Shown: positions 35,911 through 48,173, counted from the stretch's first letter. The stretch is 64,000 nt of DNA from Riptortus pedestris (GCA_019009955.1 CM032228.1:95283001-95347000); one strand, 5' to 3'. The notes: generated from the letters alone by a model not told the origin. Numbers and translations: made by a program.

Positions 35911-37328
35911 TTAACCCTCCGTTAGGCGCGGGTCATTTCCAAACGACTCTAGGCGTGGGTCACCTATCAGGTGACGATGGAGAAATATGTTGGTAAATCT
36001 GCTTCTTAGGGCTAAAATAGATTTAAACAAATATAAATACTTATCTGAACAAATAGTAGACATATTTTAATTTAAAACTTAGTGAAGTAACACATGAATA
36101 TATATAACAACTATCAAAAATATTAATTCATTTCTGGTAACATGAAGCTATTTATGAACTATGAATTCGTTAGGTACTACTTACTTAGCTACTAGAAAAC
36201 ATATATAAATAAAGTGCAATAAGAATAGTTGAGAACTCATTACTGCAGGAATAGCAAATACAAGAAAACATTTATGATAAAAAAGGAAATTAAAATGTTT
36301 CACGTCGAATCTTTTAGTGCTTTCAAGTTCAACTCAGGTGAGTTTCTTGCCCAACATGTTTTACATAAAGTCTTCTAAATTCATTCTCGCTCCTCTGTAT
36401 GTGCGAGCTAAGTAAAGAAGGCTATATAGGCTTTCATTTCAGTGAAGTCCGTCACTTTGGCATCCCTCTGCCTAGAAAATTCTGGCTCAACGATTTGTAT
36501 AAATTCGTTTGTGCAATGCACAATACTACTAATAATCGTCTTATCAAAGAGCCAGAAAAAGCAGTCAAGTTCATTAGTAACCTCCTTTGCCGCGCCCTTT
36601 TCACTCCTGGAAGGTGTGTCAATACATTTTGTTTTCCTATTGTACGCAAAGGAAAAGGGGTTTTCCTCCACTCATAACGGTCAACAATCTTTCTGTTCAC
36701 ACTTCTCAATGCAACATATTTTTCGTGTGACTGCTCATCCTCCCCATCACTTTCCGATTCCACGTCACTTTGTTCAGTCTCTGAGTCTATACCCCGTTCT
36801 TCCAAGCCGTCTTCAAATTCCGAATCTGTGTCGTTCTGTATGTTATCGTCTTCTTCTAAAGGATCCATTAATGGGTGGTGGAGTCTAGCAATATCATTTT
36901 GATTACACAAGTCAAAAAATACGTATTTCCTGGTCCATTTTTTCTGAAAAATGTTTTAAAAATGCATTGTTAGTCGCGGTCACCTCAGAGGTGAATTCCC
37001 TATTTTGTAGGTATTTTTAACTATTCAAAAACAATCAAGGCACTACAAACTTCAAATGATGAATATGCCTAAGGTAAATAGATTAAATATAGAAATAAAA
37101 GAAATTGAAAAACTTACAACTTTGGTCGCGGTGCACCTGTGGGGTGATTTTAACACAACGAACGCACTGTGTACAAACTTCGTAGGTCAAACCTATACTG
37201 TTTTGAGGAGGAAGGGAAGTTAGAAGCATTGCTGGAGGCGGAAGTCGTTAGGTTTATTCAATCGGAAGTTATTAGAAAAACACCTCAATGATGCACCTGT
37301 CAGGACGCCGCGACTAACGGAGGGTTAA
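35911..37328 (-). mobile_element. piggyBac-type DNA transposon remnant
   Basis: A 1,410-bp element lies between TTAA duplications (35911-35914 and 37325-37328), the invariable piggyBac target. Its ends are inverted copies starting CCCTCCGTTAG and then CGCGG (one mismatch between the two). Further copies of the end motif lie inside, near 35945, 36970 and 37124, each followed by a small palindrome of the GTCACCT...AGGTGAC type. A broken transposase lies on the minus strand. At this size it is an internally deleted, non-autonomous copy. Confidence 0.9.
36408..36910 (-). pseudogene. piggyBac transposase, N-terminal part, frameshifted
   Basis: The minus strand opens with an acidic N-terminus (residues ~15-65, many Asp/Glu/Ser), then YEWRKTPFP and VLTHLPGVK. 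This is the conserved beginning of the piggyBac (PGBD) transposase domain. After LPGVK the reading must shift to another frame, which continues FDKTIISSIVHCTNEFI and later TEMKAYIAFFT, also typical of the family. The catalytic Asp triad would lie further on and has been deleted. Transposase normally exceeds 500 residues; about 170 remain here. It cannot act, but its ends could be mobilised by a relative. Confidence 0.85.
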
Positions 37329-38963
37329 CAGCTTTCCTGTTTCATTCGTGTCATTGGACAGGAATCGTGGAGAGAAGGTCTGTCGCATTTCGGTCATCTC
37401 CTGGGGGACCAGTGAATATAATGCCTTAAAATTGGCCACTTAATAACAAACAACAAAATTAAGTATTCCAAGAACATATTATTTCAATTTTCTGAGAATA
37501 AAAAGACAATTTTCAGAGGAGAAATGTAATTTTATAAACACATTTTCATAATTACTTTTGTTAATATTGACTTTATTTAATACTTACATTACATTATTTA
37601 ATGTAAAGTACGAATTGTGTTTAGAATTCATTTAGTGGTCCTAACGCTAATTTATTTATTTTAAAAGATTGACCTCCAACCTCATGTCACTAAATGGAAT
37701 TTATTATTGAGAATGCGTAGACAGAATTTTTTTTTGTATATGTATCACCGATATGAAAACAGTTTGTGTTTACTTTGAGGTCAAAACTTAAGCTTATCAT
37801 TACCTCCCTTAATATTAATTTTATAGAAAAAAATGTATAGAACAAATTATGTATAAAATGTACTTTTAAGTTCTAATATATTACTTAATTCATTAATTTC
37901 AAACGTTCCGAAATAGAATTTATTAGTTTTCATGAGAGTACTTCAAGAAAATTGTGAAATTTAATATATATTCATTTAGGGAATGCATTTTGATACATCA
38001 GCTATATGAGGCTTACGTGTAATTCCACGATTATGCATTTCTTACTTTTGATTAATGTCAAATAAGAAGGTGGAATGCTTTAGAGGACGATGAAAGTATA
38101 AAAGAAAGCGAATTTCTCCAAAACCCGTTAGGGATGCAAAATGTTGTATGGGACATTTTTATTTTATTATCAAACGATCGATATTTTTCCAACTGATGCA
38201 GTTGAACGGAGATAGTTTTATAAATTTTGTATAACTTTCCAAGGAAGTGAAGCAAAATAGTTACGTGGTACCCGCAACAGATGTTTATCAATTCAGCTTA
38301 TATTTACTATGTATATTTGTTCTTTGGAAATACTGCAATCCTAATGAAATTTTTTTTATTTCTTTTTAAATTAATAAATTTCATTTCAAAAGAGATATTT
38401 ATCAACATACAACTCTTGATATGGTCAACAATAACAATAATAACAAGTCTATAACTTGCCGAACAAGTGTATTACTTATAAAATTACTTTACAATCATTT
38501 ATCTCGATACAAAAGTAAGGTTCGTTAACTGTCGTAATAAAGGGCACTGTATCTCACTAATAGCATTAATAATCGTCATGAAGAGATTAAATTTTCTACT
38601 AAGAATTATTTTGTACTTTATAAGTTAGTATTTGGAATTTGGAAAAATTAGTAGTGATCGGCTATGGAATTATGCTTTGACTACATGATGACTGGGTTAA
38701 GCTGTAGTGAGCAGTCCACTGCAAACAAAGAGACATGCAGGGCAGAAAGGAAATGAGATTCTATTGTGGCAGGCGGTGACAACCACTGCCCTCAATTCCC
38801 GCCGGCAAAATGCAAATGACTTTATTGTATTAACTTTTCCGTCCAATCTGACATTGTACACCTATCGATTGTGTTTATATTTAAATTCAAACTACACTTA
38901 TTAGCGTGTGTTTCTTCTCTCCTCATAAACACTAGATCCACGTATGAGGTTGGATTGATTAGA

Positions 38964-38968
<5 letters not shown>
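37329..38968. other. Unassigned sequence with one motif-rich patch
   Basis: The segment 38700-38850 is less AT-rich and carries an exact octamer ATGCAAAT (38810-38817) and TGTGGC/AACCAC (Runt-type) sites. That is suggestive of regulatory DNA but no more. No gene is supported. Confidence 0.4.

Positions 38969-39051
<83 letters not shown>
38969..39051. repeat. (TA)n tract
   Basis: About 82 bp pure TA immediately before the head of A copy 4. Confidence 0.97.
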
Positions 39052-39052
<1 letters not shown>

Positions 39053-40135
39053 TAGCTCAGATACCCGGCTTCGCTCGGGAATTGATTTGAGGCTGAAAGT
39101 TGATGGTATTTTTTTGGCAAGGCTTTACTGTGCACAATATTTGACATTTACCCGTCCCAGTGTTTAGGGGTTATACCCATTGTTGGCATCTGTTAACAAT
39201 AAAATTATTTTTTTTATGTAAGTCTTCACTGTCCTCCAAATTGCCATATTTCCCGTCTCCTATGCATTATTCATAGATTTCAGTTATTAAGGACAAAATA
39301 TTAACATAGATTTGAATTAATTTTTCCAGGTGAGGTACCTGATAGTTCAAATTGGAATGAATTGTTGAGCATATCAATATTTCTACTCAAATTACTTGCT
39401 CCACCCATTGTTCCTGGAGAAATGTATAAAACAAATGTTAATCTAAATAAAAAATTGACATACCGAGTTTTTTTTGTTCGGTTTAATAGTTAGCGCCCAA
39501 TGAATGAGCTGACTCCCGCTTAAGTTTATAGTGTATATCTCTGTTATACTTTGTTTAAAGACAAAAATGAATATGGCAAAAGTTGCTCTAAATAACAAAC
39601 TAAAATTGGGAGTTGTATAATTTCTCTTCACTTCATATACTCCCAGGATTATGTTGGAACAGTATTATACTTAAACTGATAACATTAAAGTAATCGCAAT
39701 CGTTAAGAAGAGGACACAGCTTGAATAGACCACTATGGTGTAAGGTTAGAAGTTGTGAGGAAAATGCTAATTCAAATACCGAGTTTTGTGTAGTTCGTTT
39801 CAGTAGTTTGTGCCTCATAAAATTAATGACCCCTGCTGTAATTTATAGTGTATACCTCGTTTGTACGTCGATATAAGACAAAAGTGTATATAGGAAATGT
39901 TACATTAAATTACAATGTAAACAACTTCTATTATCAACATGTTTGCCCAAAAACCAAAAGGAAACGTAGTATCACGATTTTTCATTTTCAGGCCTCTCTT
40001 ATAACCCCCACTTGTCTCATAGAATATTAGTATAGCCTAACATCTGAGATAGGTTAGCAGAAATACACGTACCAAGTTTCATAAAAGTCGGTTTTGTACT
40101 TTAGTAAAAAAGTAACAAACAGATACCAAAACCAA
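39052..40135 (+). mobile_element. Family A repeat, copy 4
   Basis: Begins ACTAGCTCAGATACCCGGC. It contains partial and eroded internal units (near 39425, 39580 and 39900), then a weak end (AAAAGTCGGTTTTG, AACAAACAGATACC). The final ACAGAGGTTACAATT tail is lost. Confidence 0.75.
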
Positions 40136-40180
40136 AACCAACCCATTGATATCGTTTCAATTCGTGTGATTTGGAGAAAA

Positions 40181-40602
40181 AAAGTCCGTCACGCTGCGAA
40201 AACTAAGCAGATTTCCCACGTGATGTTTTACAATGGAGAAATTTCACTAGAGCCGAGCAGTTAAGGAAACGCCCGAACTAGCTTTTGGCGGGAAAGTCAC
40301 TCGTCCGTTAGCCGCCCAGATTTAATAAAAATGCAAATATCTTGGTTAATATTCAAGACAGAGAATAAATGTATATAACAATATTTATAGTAAATTTAAT
40401 TTGCAATAAGATGTATTCTGTACAATTTTTCGATCCGACGTATAGTAACGGAGATATTTCGAAAATTCCCCCCTCTAAACCCCCCTACCACTTGTCCGAT
40501 TTCAGCCGTTAACGAACTTGATCTTTCTATTCTATATAAAACGACTAAATATCGAGTTTGGTAACGATCAAACAAAAATTGCGACAGCTAGAGCGGTAAC
40601 AG

Positions 40603-40660
<58 letters not shown>
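40181..40660 (+). mobile_element. Family B element, copy 6 (5' half)
   Basis: Starts AAAGTCCGTCACGC, continues through AGCAGATTTCCC, the C-rich run at 40467-40491 and GCGACAGCTAGAGCGG, and ends in the TA tract at 40607-40660. Two family A copies follow immediately and the B 3' half is not found beyond them, so this is a B element whose microsatellite received A insertions and whose other half was lost. Confidence 0.8.
40607..40660. repeat. (TA)n tract
   Basis: About 54 bp TA, internal to B copy 6, followed by a short CACACGAG/TATATA transition into an A head. Confidence 0.95.
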
Positions 40661-40665
<5 letters not shown>

Positions 40666-40684
40666 CACACGAGTATATATATAC

Positions 40685-41632
40685 ACTAGCTAAGGTACCC
40701 GGCTTCGCCCGGGAATTCATTCCAGGCTGAATGAAGATGTTATTTTTTTGGCAAGGCTTTTCTTTCCACGATACATTTCCCCGTCACAGTGTTTAGTGTT
40801 TATACCCGTCATTGCTGTGGATTTGTTAATAATAAAATTATTTGTTATTTAAGACTTCTAATATTATTATGTTTCCCGTCTCCTGTGCATGTAGGTTTTT
40901 TTTATAACGTAATTCATAGTCGTAGAAAGTATTCTGTCTTCCAAACCATGGATAAATTAACGTTTCTATCCCTTGATGCGGTCCAAAGCTTAATGGTGAC
41001 AGCTGTTTTAGATACATCATAACAGAAAAACAAATAGAAAATGAAATATCACAAATGTTTATTTCAGGCCTCCCTTATAACCCCCACTCCCGTTTGAACC
41101 TATTAATTTTAATATAGCTTATAATCTTGGAAAATTTAACGCTAATTCACATACCGAGTTTTGTTAAATTCGGTTCAACCATTAGAGCCCAATATTATAG
41201 TTGGCTCCCGCTTTAGTTTTTGATGTATATATCGTTTATATTGTGTTATAAAACAAAAGTAAATGTAATAAAAGTTACTCTAAATATCACAATAAACAGT
41301 TTTTGTTATATGCACATTTTCCGAAAAACCAATAGCAAACGAAATATCGCTATTTTTAATTTCAGGCCTCCCTTATAACCCCCACTCCCGTTCGTCTCAG
41401 AGAAAATTAATATAGCCTAAAATCTAAGTTGGGTTAGTAGTAATGTACATACGAAGCTTCATTAAATTCGGTTCAGCCGTTTATGCGTGAAATGGTAACA
41501 AACAAACAAAGAAACAAACACACACAAAAGAAACAAAATGCAGTTATGGTGTCTATGACATGTGAAACGAAAAGTTATCATGAAATTTCGCGAAAAAAAT
41601 CAATTTACAGACAGAGGTTACAATTTTATATA
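40685..41632 (+). mobile_element. Family A repeat, copy 5
   Basis: Head CTAGCTAAGGTACCCGGC, about two internal units, then AACAAACAAACAAAG and ACAGAGGTTACAATTTTATA. It is joined almost directly to copy 6, head to tail. Confidence 0.8.
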
Positions 41633-41636
41633 TATG

Positions 41637-42605
41637 CTAACTCAGATACCTGGCTTCGCTCGGGAATTCATTTGAGGCTGAATGGTGATGGTATATTTTT
41701 GGCAAGGCTTTACTTTGCACAATATTTTGACATTTACCCGTCCCAGTGTTTAGGGTTAACACCCGTCGTTTCTGTGGATTTGTTAATAATAAAATTAATT
41801 TTTTATGTAAGACTTCACTGTCCTGCATATTGTCATATTTCCCGTTTCCAGTGCAATATTCATAGATTTGAATTATTAAGGAGAAAATATTGACATACAT
41901 TTGAATTAATTTTTTCAGGTGAGGTGCCTGGTAGTTCATATTGAAAAGAAGTGTTGAGACAATTTCTCTAAATAACAAAATAAACAACTTTTGTTATGTG
42001 CATATTTGCCGAAACCCCAATAGGAAATCACTATTTTTAATTTCAGGCAACCCTTATAACCCCCACTCCTGCCCGTCCCTAGACATTTTAGTATAGCTTA
42101 TTATAAGGAAGGCGTTAGTACTAATTCACATACCGAGTTTGGTTTAGTTCGGTTGAGTCTTTTGTGCCAAATAAAATTGTGGTCTCCCGCTATAGTTTTT
42201 AACGTATAACTCATTTATACTTCCGTATACGGCAAAAGTGCATATAACAGAGGTTACTCTAAATTACAAAATAAACAACTTTTGTTATGGGCATATTGAC
42301 TGAAAAAGCAATAGGAAACGAAATATTGCTATTTTAAATTTCAGGCCTCCCTTATAACCCCCACTCCTGTTTGTCTTAGAGAATATTAATATAGCCTAAA
42401 GTCTAAGTTGGGCTAGTAGTAATATACATACCAAGTTTCATAAAATTCGGTTCAGCCGTTTATGCGTGAAAATGTAACAAACAAACAAACAAACACGAAA
42501 GAAACAAAATGCAGTTATGGTGTGTATGACATGTGAAACGAAAAGTTATCGTGAAATTTCGAGAAAAAAATTAATGTACAGACAGAGGTTACAATTTTAT
42601 ATATA
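41637..42605 (+). mobile_element. Family A repeat, copy 6
   Basis: Head CTAACTCAGATACCTGGC, two internal units (near 41970 and 42262), an (AAAC)n stretch and a complete tail ending in a short TATATATA. With copy 5 it forms a tandem pair, from either repeated insertion into the same TA tract or unequal exchange. Confidence 0.85.
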
Positions 42606-43029
42606 TATATGGACTCACTGACAGTCGTTAAGGGTTTTATTACGGTTGATTGACTCATCGTTCAAAGGGTATAAATAAACTGATAAGGAGGGTCAATTAT
42701 AGTATACTATAGATATCCTAGTTCAATTGATTTTAATTACAACTACATTCTAAAATACTTTTAGCCAATTATGTAAACGAGGACGAATCTATTATCTAAT
42801 ATGCATGCATATATTATAATATAAAGAAGTTATATTTATAAAATAATAAACGATGATGTTTAGATATCACCTTGAGAATAAGTTTAGACACTCTAAACGC
42901 ATCGGGGATACAATAAATGTGTGTATGTTGCTGAGTTGAAGAAATTATTTTTCTGACCTATAAATGCTTAAAGAACTTCCAAAATACTCAAAAGATTTCC
43001 TTTTTATTAAAATGTATTGAGATAATGCT
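42606..43029. other. Unassigned AT-rich sequence
   Basis: Nothing recognised. Confidence 0.45.
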
Positions 43030-43333
43030 TCCATTGGACTCTTTATAACAAATATAATTCGGTCATTTCCGCGTCCAATTAACGCATGATCTTATGCATT
43101 GGTAACTCAAAAAATGATGCTTTATACATAATTATTGCAAAAGAGAGCAATAAGGTTTGTATTCAATAGAAAGTCGAGAGACTCCAATAGGCCACTCTTT
43201 AAGGTCTCAAAAATAATTTCTTTTCTTTCAATATATATGTACCAAACAGTCCTTTTTGTGAAAGAAAACATAAACGTATTTTACAGACTAAGTATAGCAA
43301 TCATAAAACAAGAGGCAGGAATATGCTTCTAAC
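43030..43333 (+). pseudogene. LINE post-RT fragment, decayed
   Basis: The open frame from 43135 reads LQKRAIRFVFNRKSRDSN, then PLFKVSKIISFLSIYMYQTV and LFVKEN. This is characteristic of the region after the reverse transcriptase in a common arthropod LINE group (LQKRALR...PLF...LNIL..P.LYI....LFV). It differs from the RNase H-type LINE at 61.7 kb, so it comes from another lineage. Confidence 0.65.
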
Positions 43334-43949
43334 CACCAACTACAATGCGTATCATTTCCAGGAGTAAAACCCATTATTACATCATATTAAATTTTAAAAA
43401 AAATTCCTTTGATTAAAAATATACAATGTACTTTTTGCATGAACGGCGATCTCATGATTTATAGAGCATCTCATCCATTAGATATCTAGGACTAATAGAG
43501 AAGCATGCAATACACATACTTTTAAAATTCATGTTATATATTTAGAGTCTCCTTAAAAAAATGAATTCATTATATATAATTTTTGAAATGATAGATTTTA
43601 TAAAGTTTATTCATAGAATTTGAGCTATCTTTATAAATAATGTATTTTATAAATTTATATGTTATTTAATAATATGTAAACAAATTAATTGACATGCTTC
43701 AGAAAATTTGTACAGAAGTCCAAAAAATGTTTGATGTTTTCTACATTTTTATTAACATTTTGTGAAAATTAATACATTTTCATCCACTTCATTCACATTG
43801 ACAACCTTGCAAAAGAATTGTAATGACCTAACAATATTTCAATATGTATCACTAGGAGACAAAGGGTAAAATTTTTTAAAATACTTTTATTATTGGTAGT
43901 AACAATTTAAAATACTATTAATTAACAGAAATATCCCAAAAAAATTTCG
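43334..43949. other. Unassigned AT-rich sequence
   Basis: Nothing recognised. Confidence 0.45.
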
Positions 43950-44055
43950 TTGTCCCACCAGTGCTAGAAAAGGGCGGTAATCCTCAAACAACGTGTACAA
44001 ATAATATTTGGTCCGTAAATGTAGATGTTAAATTTAAATAAAAACAAGAAAACAA
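43950..44055 (+). mobile_element. SINE family D fragment, decayed
   Basis: CCCACCAGTGCTAGAAAAGGG, then GGTAATCC and a weak match to the GTGGACGTTAATAAA tail, correspond to the D 3' half. Confidence 0.4.
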
Positions 44056-44984
44056 AATATTAAACTATTGATGAACGTATAAAGGAGTTATATAAGTTCT
44101 GCTTCCCCCCCCCATCAAACAATAACGCTTTCCCCTTAAACTTGGCAGCCAACAGTTGAAAAATCTATATTACCTAAAGTACAAACTTCTGAAAAAGCCA
44201 TTCATTCCAAACTGATTAATTGCTCGGGAATAGAAAAACTTTTGAGGGTTTTAATTTTCATGGTTCAGTTCACTCTCACAAAAAGAAAAAATGTAAATGT
44301 AGTGAAGAATGAGTACATTTTCAAACTATCAACGACATTAATAAGTATTGACAACGAATATTGGCAGGAGGTAAGTTTGCTCTGACTCTGAGAAGTCATA
44401 ACAAAATAACAGTGTAGATGGTATATCACAAAATGAGTGTAATCTAGGTTAAAACTATTGCTGGTGTAACCGCATTTCCGTTTTCATAATTGAAAGTTCC
44501 ATTTCAGCCCAAGTTCCATTTTCAGGCCATCTAGCCATTACTTTCCACCTCTAGAACGGAATAATTAATGGATTCGCATGACAGGACAAATTACAGCCTA
44601 GCCTTCCACATAGTTTCATTCAAAGGTTCTTACTGCCTTCTAGAGTTTTAAATATTGTTCAATGTGATTAAAGTAAAATTCTCCGGCATGAGTTTAAATA
44701 CATATTTTCCTAAACGTCTCTAAGATCTAATAGTTGGTGAGTTGGTCACAAAAAATATATAAAGTAATTATCAATTACAGTAAACTTGTTACATAGTATT
44801 ATATTAAATGATTCAAAAAGATGAAATATTCCGTCAAACAGATTTACCAAGTGCTGGAAATATGATATGCTGATCATTTCATTCTCTAACTGTTTTCTAT
44901 TTCTCCTGGGGTAAGAAGCCTACGAAAACAGGAATTAAAATATTAGCTAGATATGAGATGTAAAGTGACTGATATTTAAAGTAA
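44056..44984. other. Unassigned sequence
   Basis: No gene or repeat family identified; a poly-C run lies near 44105. Confidence 0.45.
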
Positions 44985-45290
44985 AAATCGGATTTTTACT
45001 CTTCCGATTTTCAATCTCTGAGGGTTAACAAAAGATTTATACCAAAAAAAAATACAAATAACACGATTACTATTAACAGATAGTATTAAATAACAGAATA
45101 CATGTACAGAACAACAGTTGTTGAAAATTTAAATTGGAACACTGGTGACTCAAAGTTTTTTATTTAATTATTTGTTTATAGTAACCGAGATAATTAAAAT
45201 TTTCAATTATTTCTCCTCCTAATACCCCCTCCCCCAAAGCCATTCTGAGCCATTAAGATTGGAATAAAACGTTTCATAAAATAATAGCTT
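44985..45290 (+). mobile_element. Family B fragment, strongly decayed
   Basis: AACAGAATACATGTACAGAAC, the CT/C-rich CCTCCTAATACCCCCTCCCC block and the CATTAAGAT...AAAACGTTT block follow the B centre order. Confidence 0.4.
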
Positions 45291-45611
45291 ATTGTACATA
45301 AGACAAGAGTAGTAGGAGGGATGGGGGTAACTGAAAGCTGCGTGAAAATTCAAATATCTCGGTTAATATTCAAGATAGAACAAAATTATGGAAAACATTT
45401 ATAGGAAATTACATGTGCAATACGATTTGCTCTATACATTTCTTCGATGTGAAGTCCTTCCCTTACCCTCTCAACCCCCTCCCCTTCTTTCTCGGGTACG
45501 TTTTCAGGCATTAAACATCTCGATCTTAAGTTTTACATGATACGCTAATGTCGAGTTTAGAATCAATAAAAATAAATTGCAAACGCTAGAGCGGTAACAG
45601 ACAAATATATG

Positions 45612-45658
<47 letters not shown>
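45291..45658 (+). mobile_element. Family B fragment, decayed, with (TA)n(CA)n
   Basis: AAATATCTCGGTTAATATTCA, a C-rich run near 45470-45485, the CATTAAACATCTCGATCTT block and ACGCTAGAGCGGTAACAGAC are B centre blocks in order, ending in the usual TA tract, here extended by (CA)n at 45628-45659. Confidence 0.7.
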
Positions 45659-45661
<3 letters not shown>

Positions 45662-45862
45662 AAATCAAACAGCTCGTAAAAAATTATTAGAATGTTATGA
45701 CATCGCACTTCCTCTTTCGTTTTGTCCCTGTCCAAAGTATAATCCTGCCCCTATGCCACTTTTCTCACAGTAAACATTTCTTTGGAAGGCAACTATGCTC
45801 ACCATTAAAATGCATATCCTATTCATGCATATGCTTATTCTTTTTTTTTTTGGGGGGGGGGC

Positions 45863-46078
45863 TCGGGTTGGCTGTGCGACTTAAGGCGTTGGTCCTCTCC
45901 CATGGCAGATCTAGAGTGGCGGGTTCGAATCCCGCCCTGGGCAGTAGAAATTTATTTAATGACGGCCTCATTAAATAAACTCCTTAGGCCCACCCTGGCT
46001 AGAAAAGGATGGTAACCAGTAGATAACCCGTCCCGATTAGCCCAGTTGCATAAAGTGGACGTAAAATAAACAAAAAAA
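45863..46078 (+). mobile_element. tRNA-derived SINE, family D (full-length)
   Basis: Starts GGGCTCGGGTTGGCTGTGCG (A-box region) and holds a perfect B box GGTTCGAATCC at 45921-45931, closing as GCGGGTTCGAATCCCGC. The D body (TTTATTTAATGACGG...) and tail (AAGTGGACGTAAAATAAAC) follow. A poly-T/poly-G run precedes it. The tRNA part lacks a foldable anticodon arm, so it is not a tRNA gene. Confidence 0.85.
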
Positions 46079-46172
46079 TATTTCTTTGCCGAATGAAATA
46101 CTTATCCACCGGAGATAGTTTTCATCCGTAGGCATCATTTTTTTTAGATTATTTAGAGACTTATTTAAGACT

Positions 46173-48111
46173 AGCTCAGATACCCGGCTTCGCCCGGGAA
46201 TTGATTTGAGGCTGAATGGTGATGGTATTTTTTGGGCAAGACTTTACTTTGCACAATATTTTGACATTTATCCATCCCAGGGTTTAGGGTGAATACCCGT
46301 TGTTGGCATTTGTTAATAATAAAATTAATTTTTTATGTAAGTCTTCACTGTCCTCCAAATTGTCATATTTCATATTTTGGTGTATTGTCATATTTCCCGT
46401 CTCCTGTGCATTATGCATAGATTTCAGTTATTAAGGACAAAATATTAACATTGATTCGAATTAATTTTTCCAGGTGAGGTACCTCATAGTTCAAATTGGA
46501 ATGAATTGTTGAGCACATCAATATTTCTACGCTAATTACTTGCTCCACACATTGTTCCTGGAGAAATGTATAAAACAAAAGTTAATCTGAACAACAAAGT
46601 AAACAAATTTTGTTATGTGCATGTTTGTCGAAAAACAAATAGACAATGAAATATCGCGAATTTTTATTTCAGGCCTCCCTTATAACCCCCACTCCCATTC
46701 TAACCTAAAAACTTTAATATATCTTATAATCATGGAAGAATTAATGCTAATTGACATACCGAGTTATTTTAAGTTCGGTTCAATCCTTAGCGCCCAATGA
46801 AATAGTTGACTCCCGCTTTAGTTTATAGTGTGTATCTCGTTTATAATTCGGTATAAGAAAAAAGTGTATATAACAAAAGTTACTCTAAATAACAAAATAA
46901 ACAACTTTTGTTATGTTCATATTTGCCGAAAAACGAATAGATAAAGAAATACCGCTATTTTTAAATTCAGGCCTCCCTTACAACCCCCACTCCTGCCCAT
47001 CCCTAGAAATGTTGGTATGGCTTGTTATAATGAAAGCGTTAGTGCTACTACACATACCGAGTTTTATTTATTTCGGTTGGGTCAATTGTCCCAAATAAAA
47101 TTGTTCACTTCCGCTATAGGTCTTAGCGTATGTCTCGTTTATAATTCGGTATAAGAAAAAGTGTATATAACAAAAGTTACTCTAAATAACAAAATAAACA
47201 ACTTTTGTTATGGGCATATTTGCTGAATAAGCAATAGGAAACGAAATATCGCTATTTTTAATTTCAGGTCTCCCATATAACCCCCACTCCTGCCCGTCCC
47301 TAGAAATGTTAGTATGGCTTATTATAAGGAAGGCGTTAGTGCTAATTCACATACCGAGTTTGGTTTAGTTCGGTTGAGTCTTTTGTGCCAAATAAAATTG
47401 TGGACTCCCGCTATAGTTTTTAGCGTATAACTCATTTATACTTCCGTATACGGCAAAAGTGTATATAACAAAAGTTACTGTAAATAACAAAATAAGCAAC
47501 TTTTGTTATGGGCATATTTGCTGAATAAGCAATAGGAAACGAAATATCGCTATTTTTAATTTCAGGCCTCCCATATAACCCCCACTCCTGCCCGTCCCTA
47601 CAAAAGTTAGTATGGCTTATTATAAGGAAGGCGTTAGTACTAATTCACATGACGAGTTTGGTTTAGTTCGGTTGAGTCTTTTGTGCCTAATAAATTGTTG
47701 ACTCCCTCTATAGTTTTTAGCGTATAACTCATTTATACTTCCGTATACGGCAAAACTGCATATGACAAAAGCTACTCTAAATAACAAAATAAACAACTTT
47801 TGTTATGTGCATATTTACCGAAAAACCAATAGAAAACGAAATATCGCTATTTTTAATTTCAGGCTTCCCTTATAACCCCCACTCCTGTTCGTCTCAGAGA
47901 AAATTAATATAGTCTAAAGTCTAAGTTGGGTTAGTAGTAATATACATACCAAGTTTCATAAAATTCGGTTCAGCCGTTTATGCGTGAGAAGGTAACAAAC
48001 AAACAAACAAACATACACAAAAGAAACAAAATGCAGATATGGTGTCTATGACATGTGAAACGAAAAGTTATCGTGAAATTTCGCGAAAAAAATCAATGTA
48101 CAGACAGAGGT

Positions 48112-48120
<9 letters not shown>
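46173..48120 (+). mobile_element. Family A repeat, copy 7 (longest, five tandem units)
   Basis: Head CTAGCTCAGATACCCGGCT, five internal units (ACAACTTTTGTTATG-type block near 46605, 46903, 47201, 47500 and 47797; period about 298 bp), then GGTTCAGCCGTTTATGCG, (AAAC)n and ACAGAGGTTATAATTTTATA. Units three and four are nearly identical, including a private GGGCATATTTGCTGAATAAG variant, indicating recent duplication. Confidence 0.88.

Positions 48121-48171
<51 letters not shown>
48120..48171. repeat. (TA)n tract
   Basis: About 50 bp TA directly after A copy 7. Confidence 0.95.

Positions 48172-48173
<2 letters not shown>

Noticed and set aside
34925..38000. An hsp70-type gene downstream of the heat-shock promoter
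   Set aside because: No HSP-like peptide (for example the conserved ATPase start) is visible in any frame. The next coding text is a piggyBac transposase on the other strand.
38871..39167. Protein with long Ile-Tyr repeats
   Set aside because: The IYIYIY stretch is only the translated (TA)n tract, joined to the head of an A element. The same applies at 40518-40730, 58361-58549 and the His-Thr frame at 987-1277.
45863..45955. A tRNA gene with a perfect B box
   Set aside because: The B box and the acceptor-like text belong to the 5' part of SINE family D. The same sequence with the same body recurs five times, and no anticodon arm folds.
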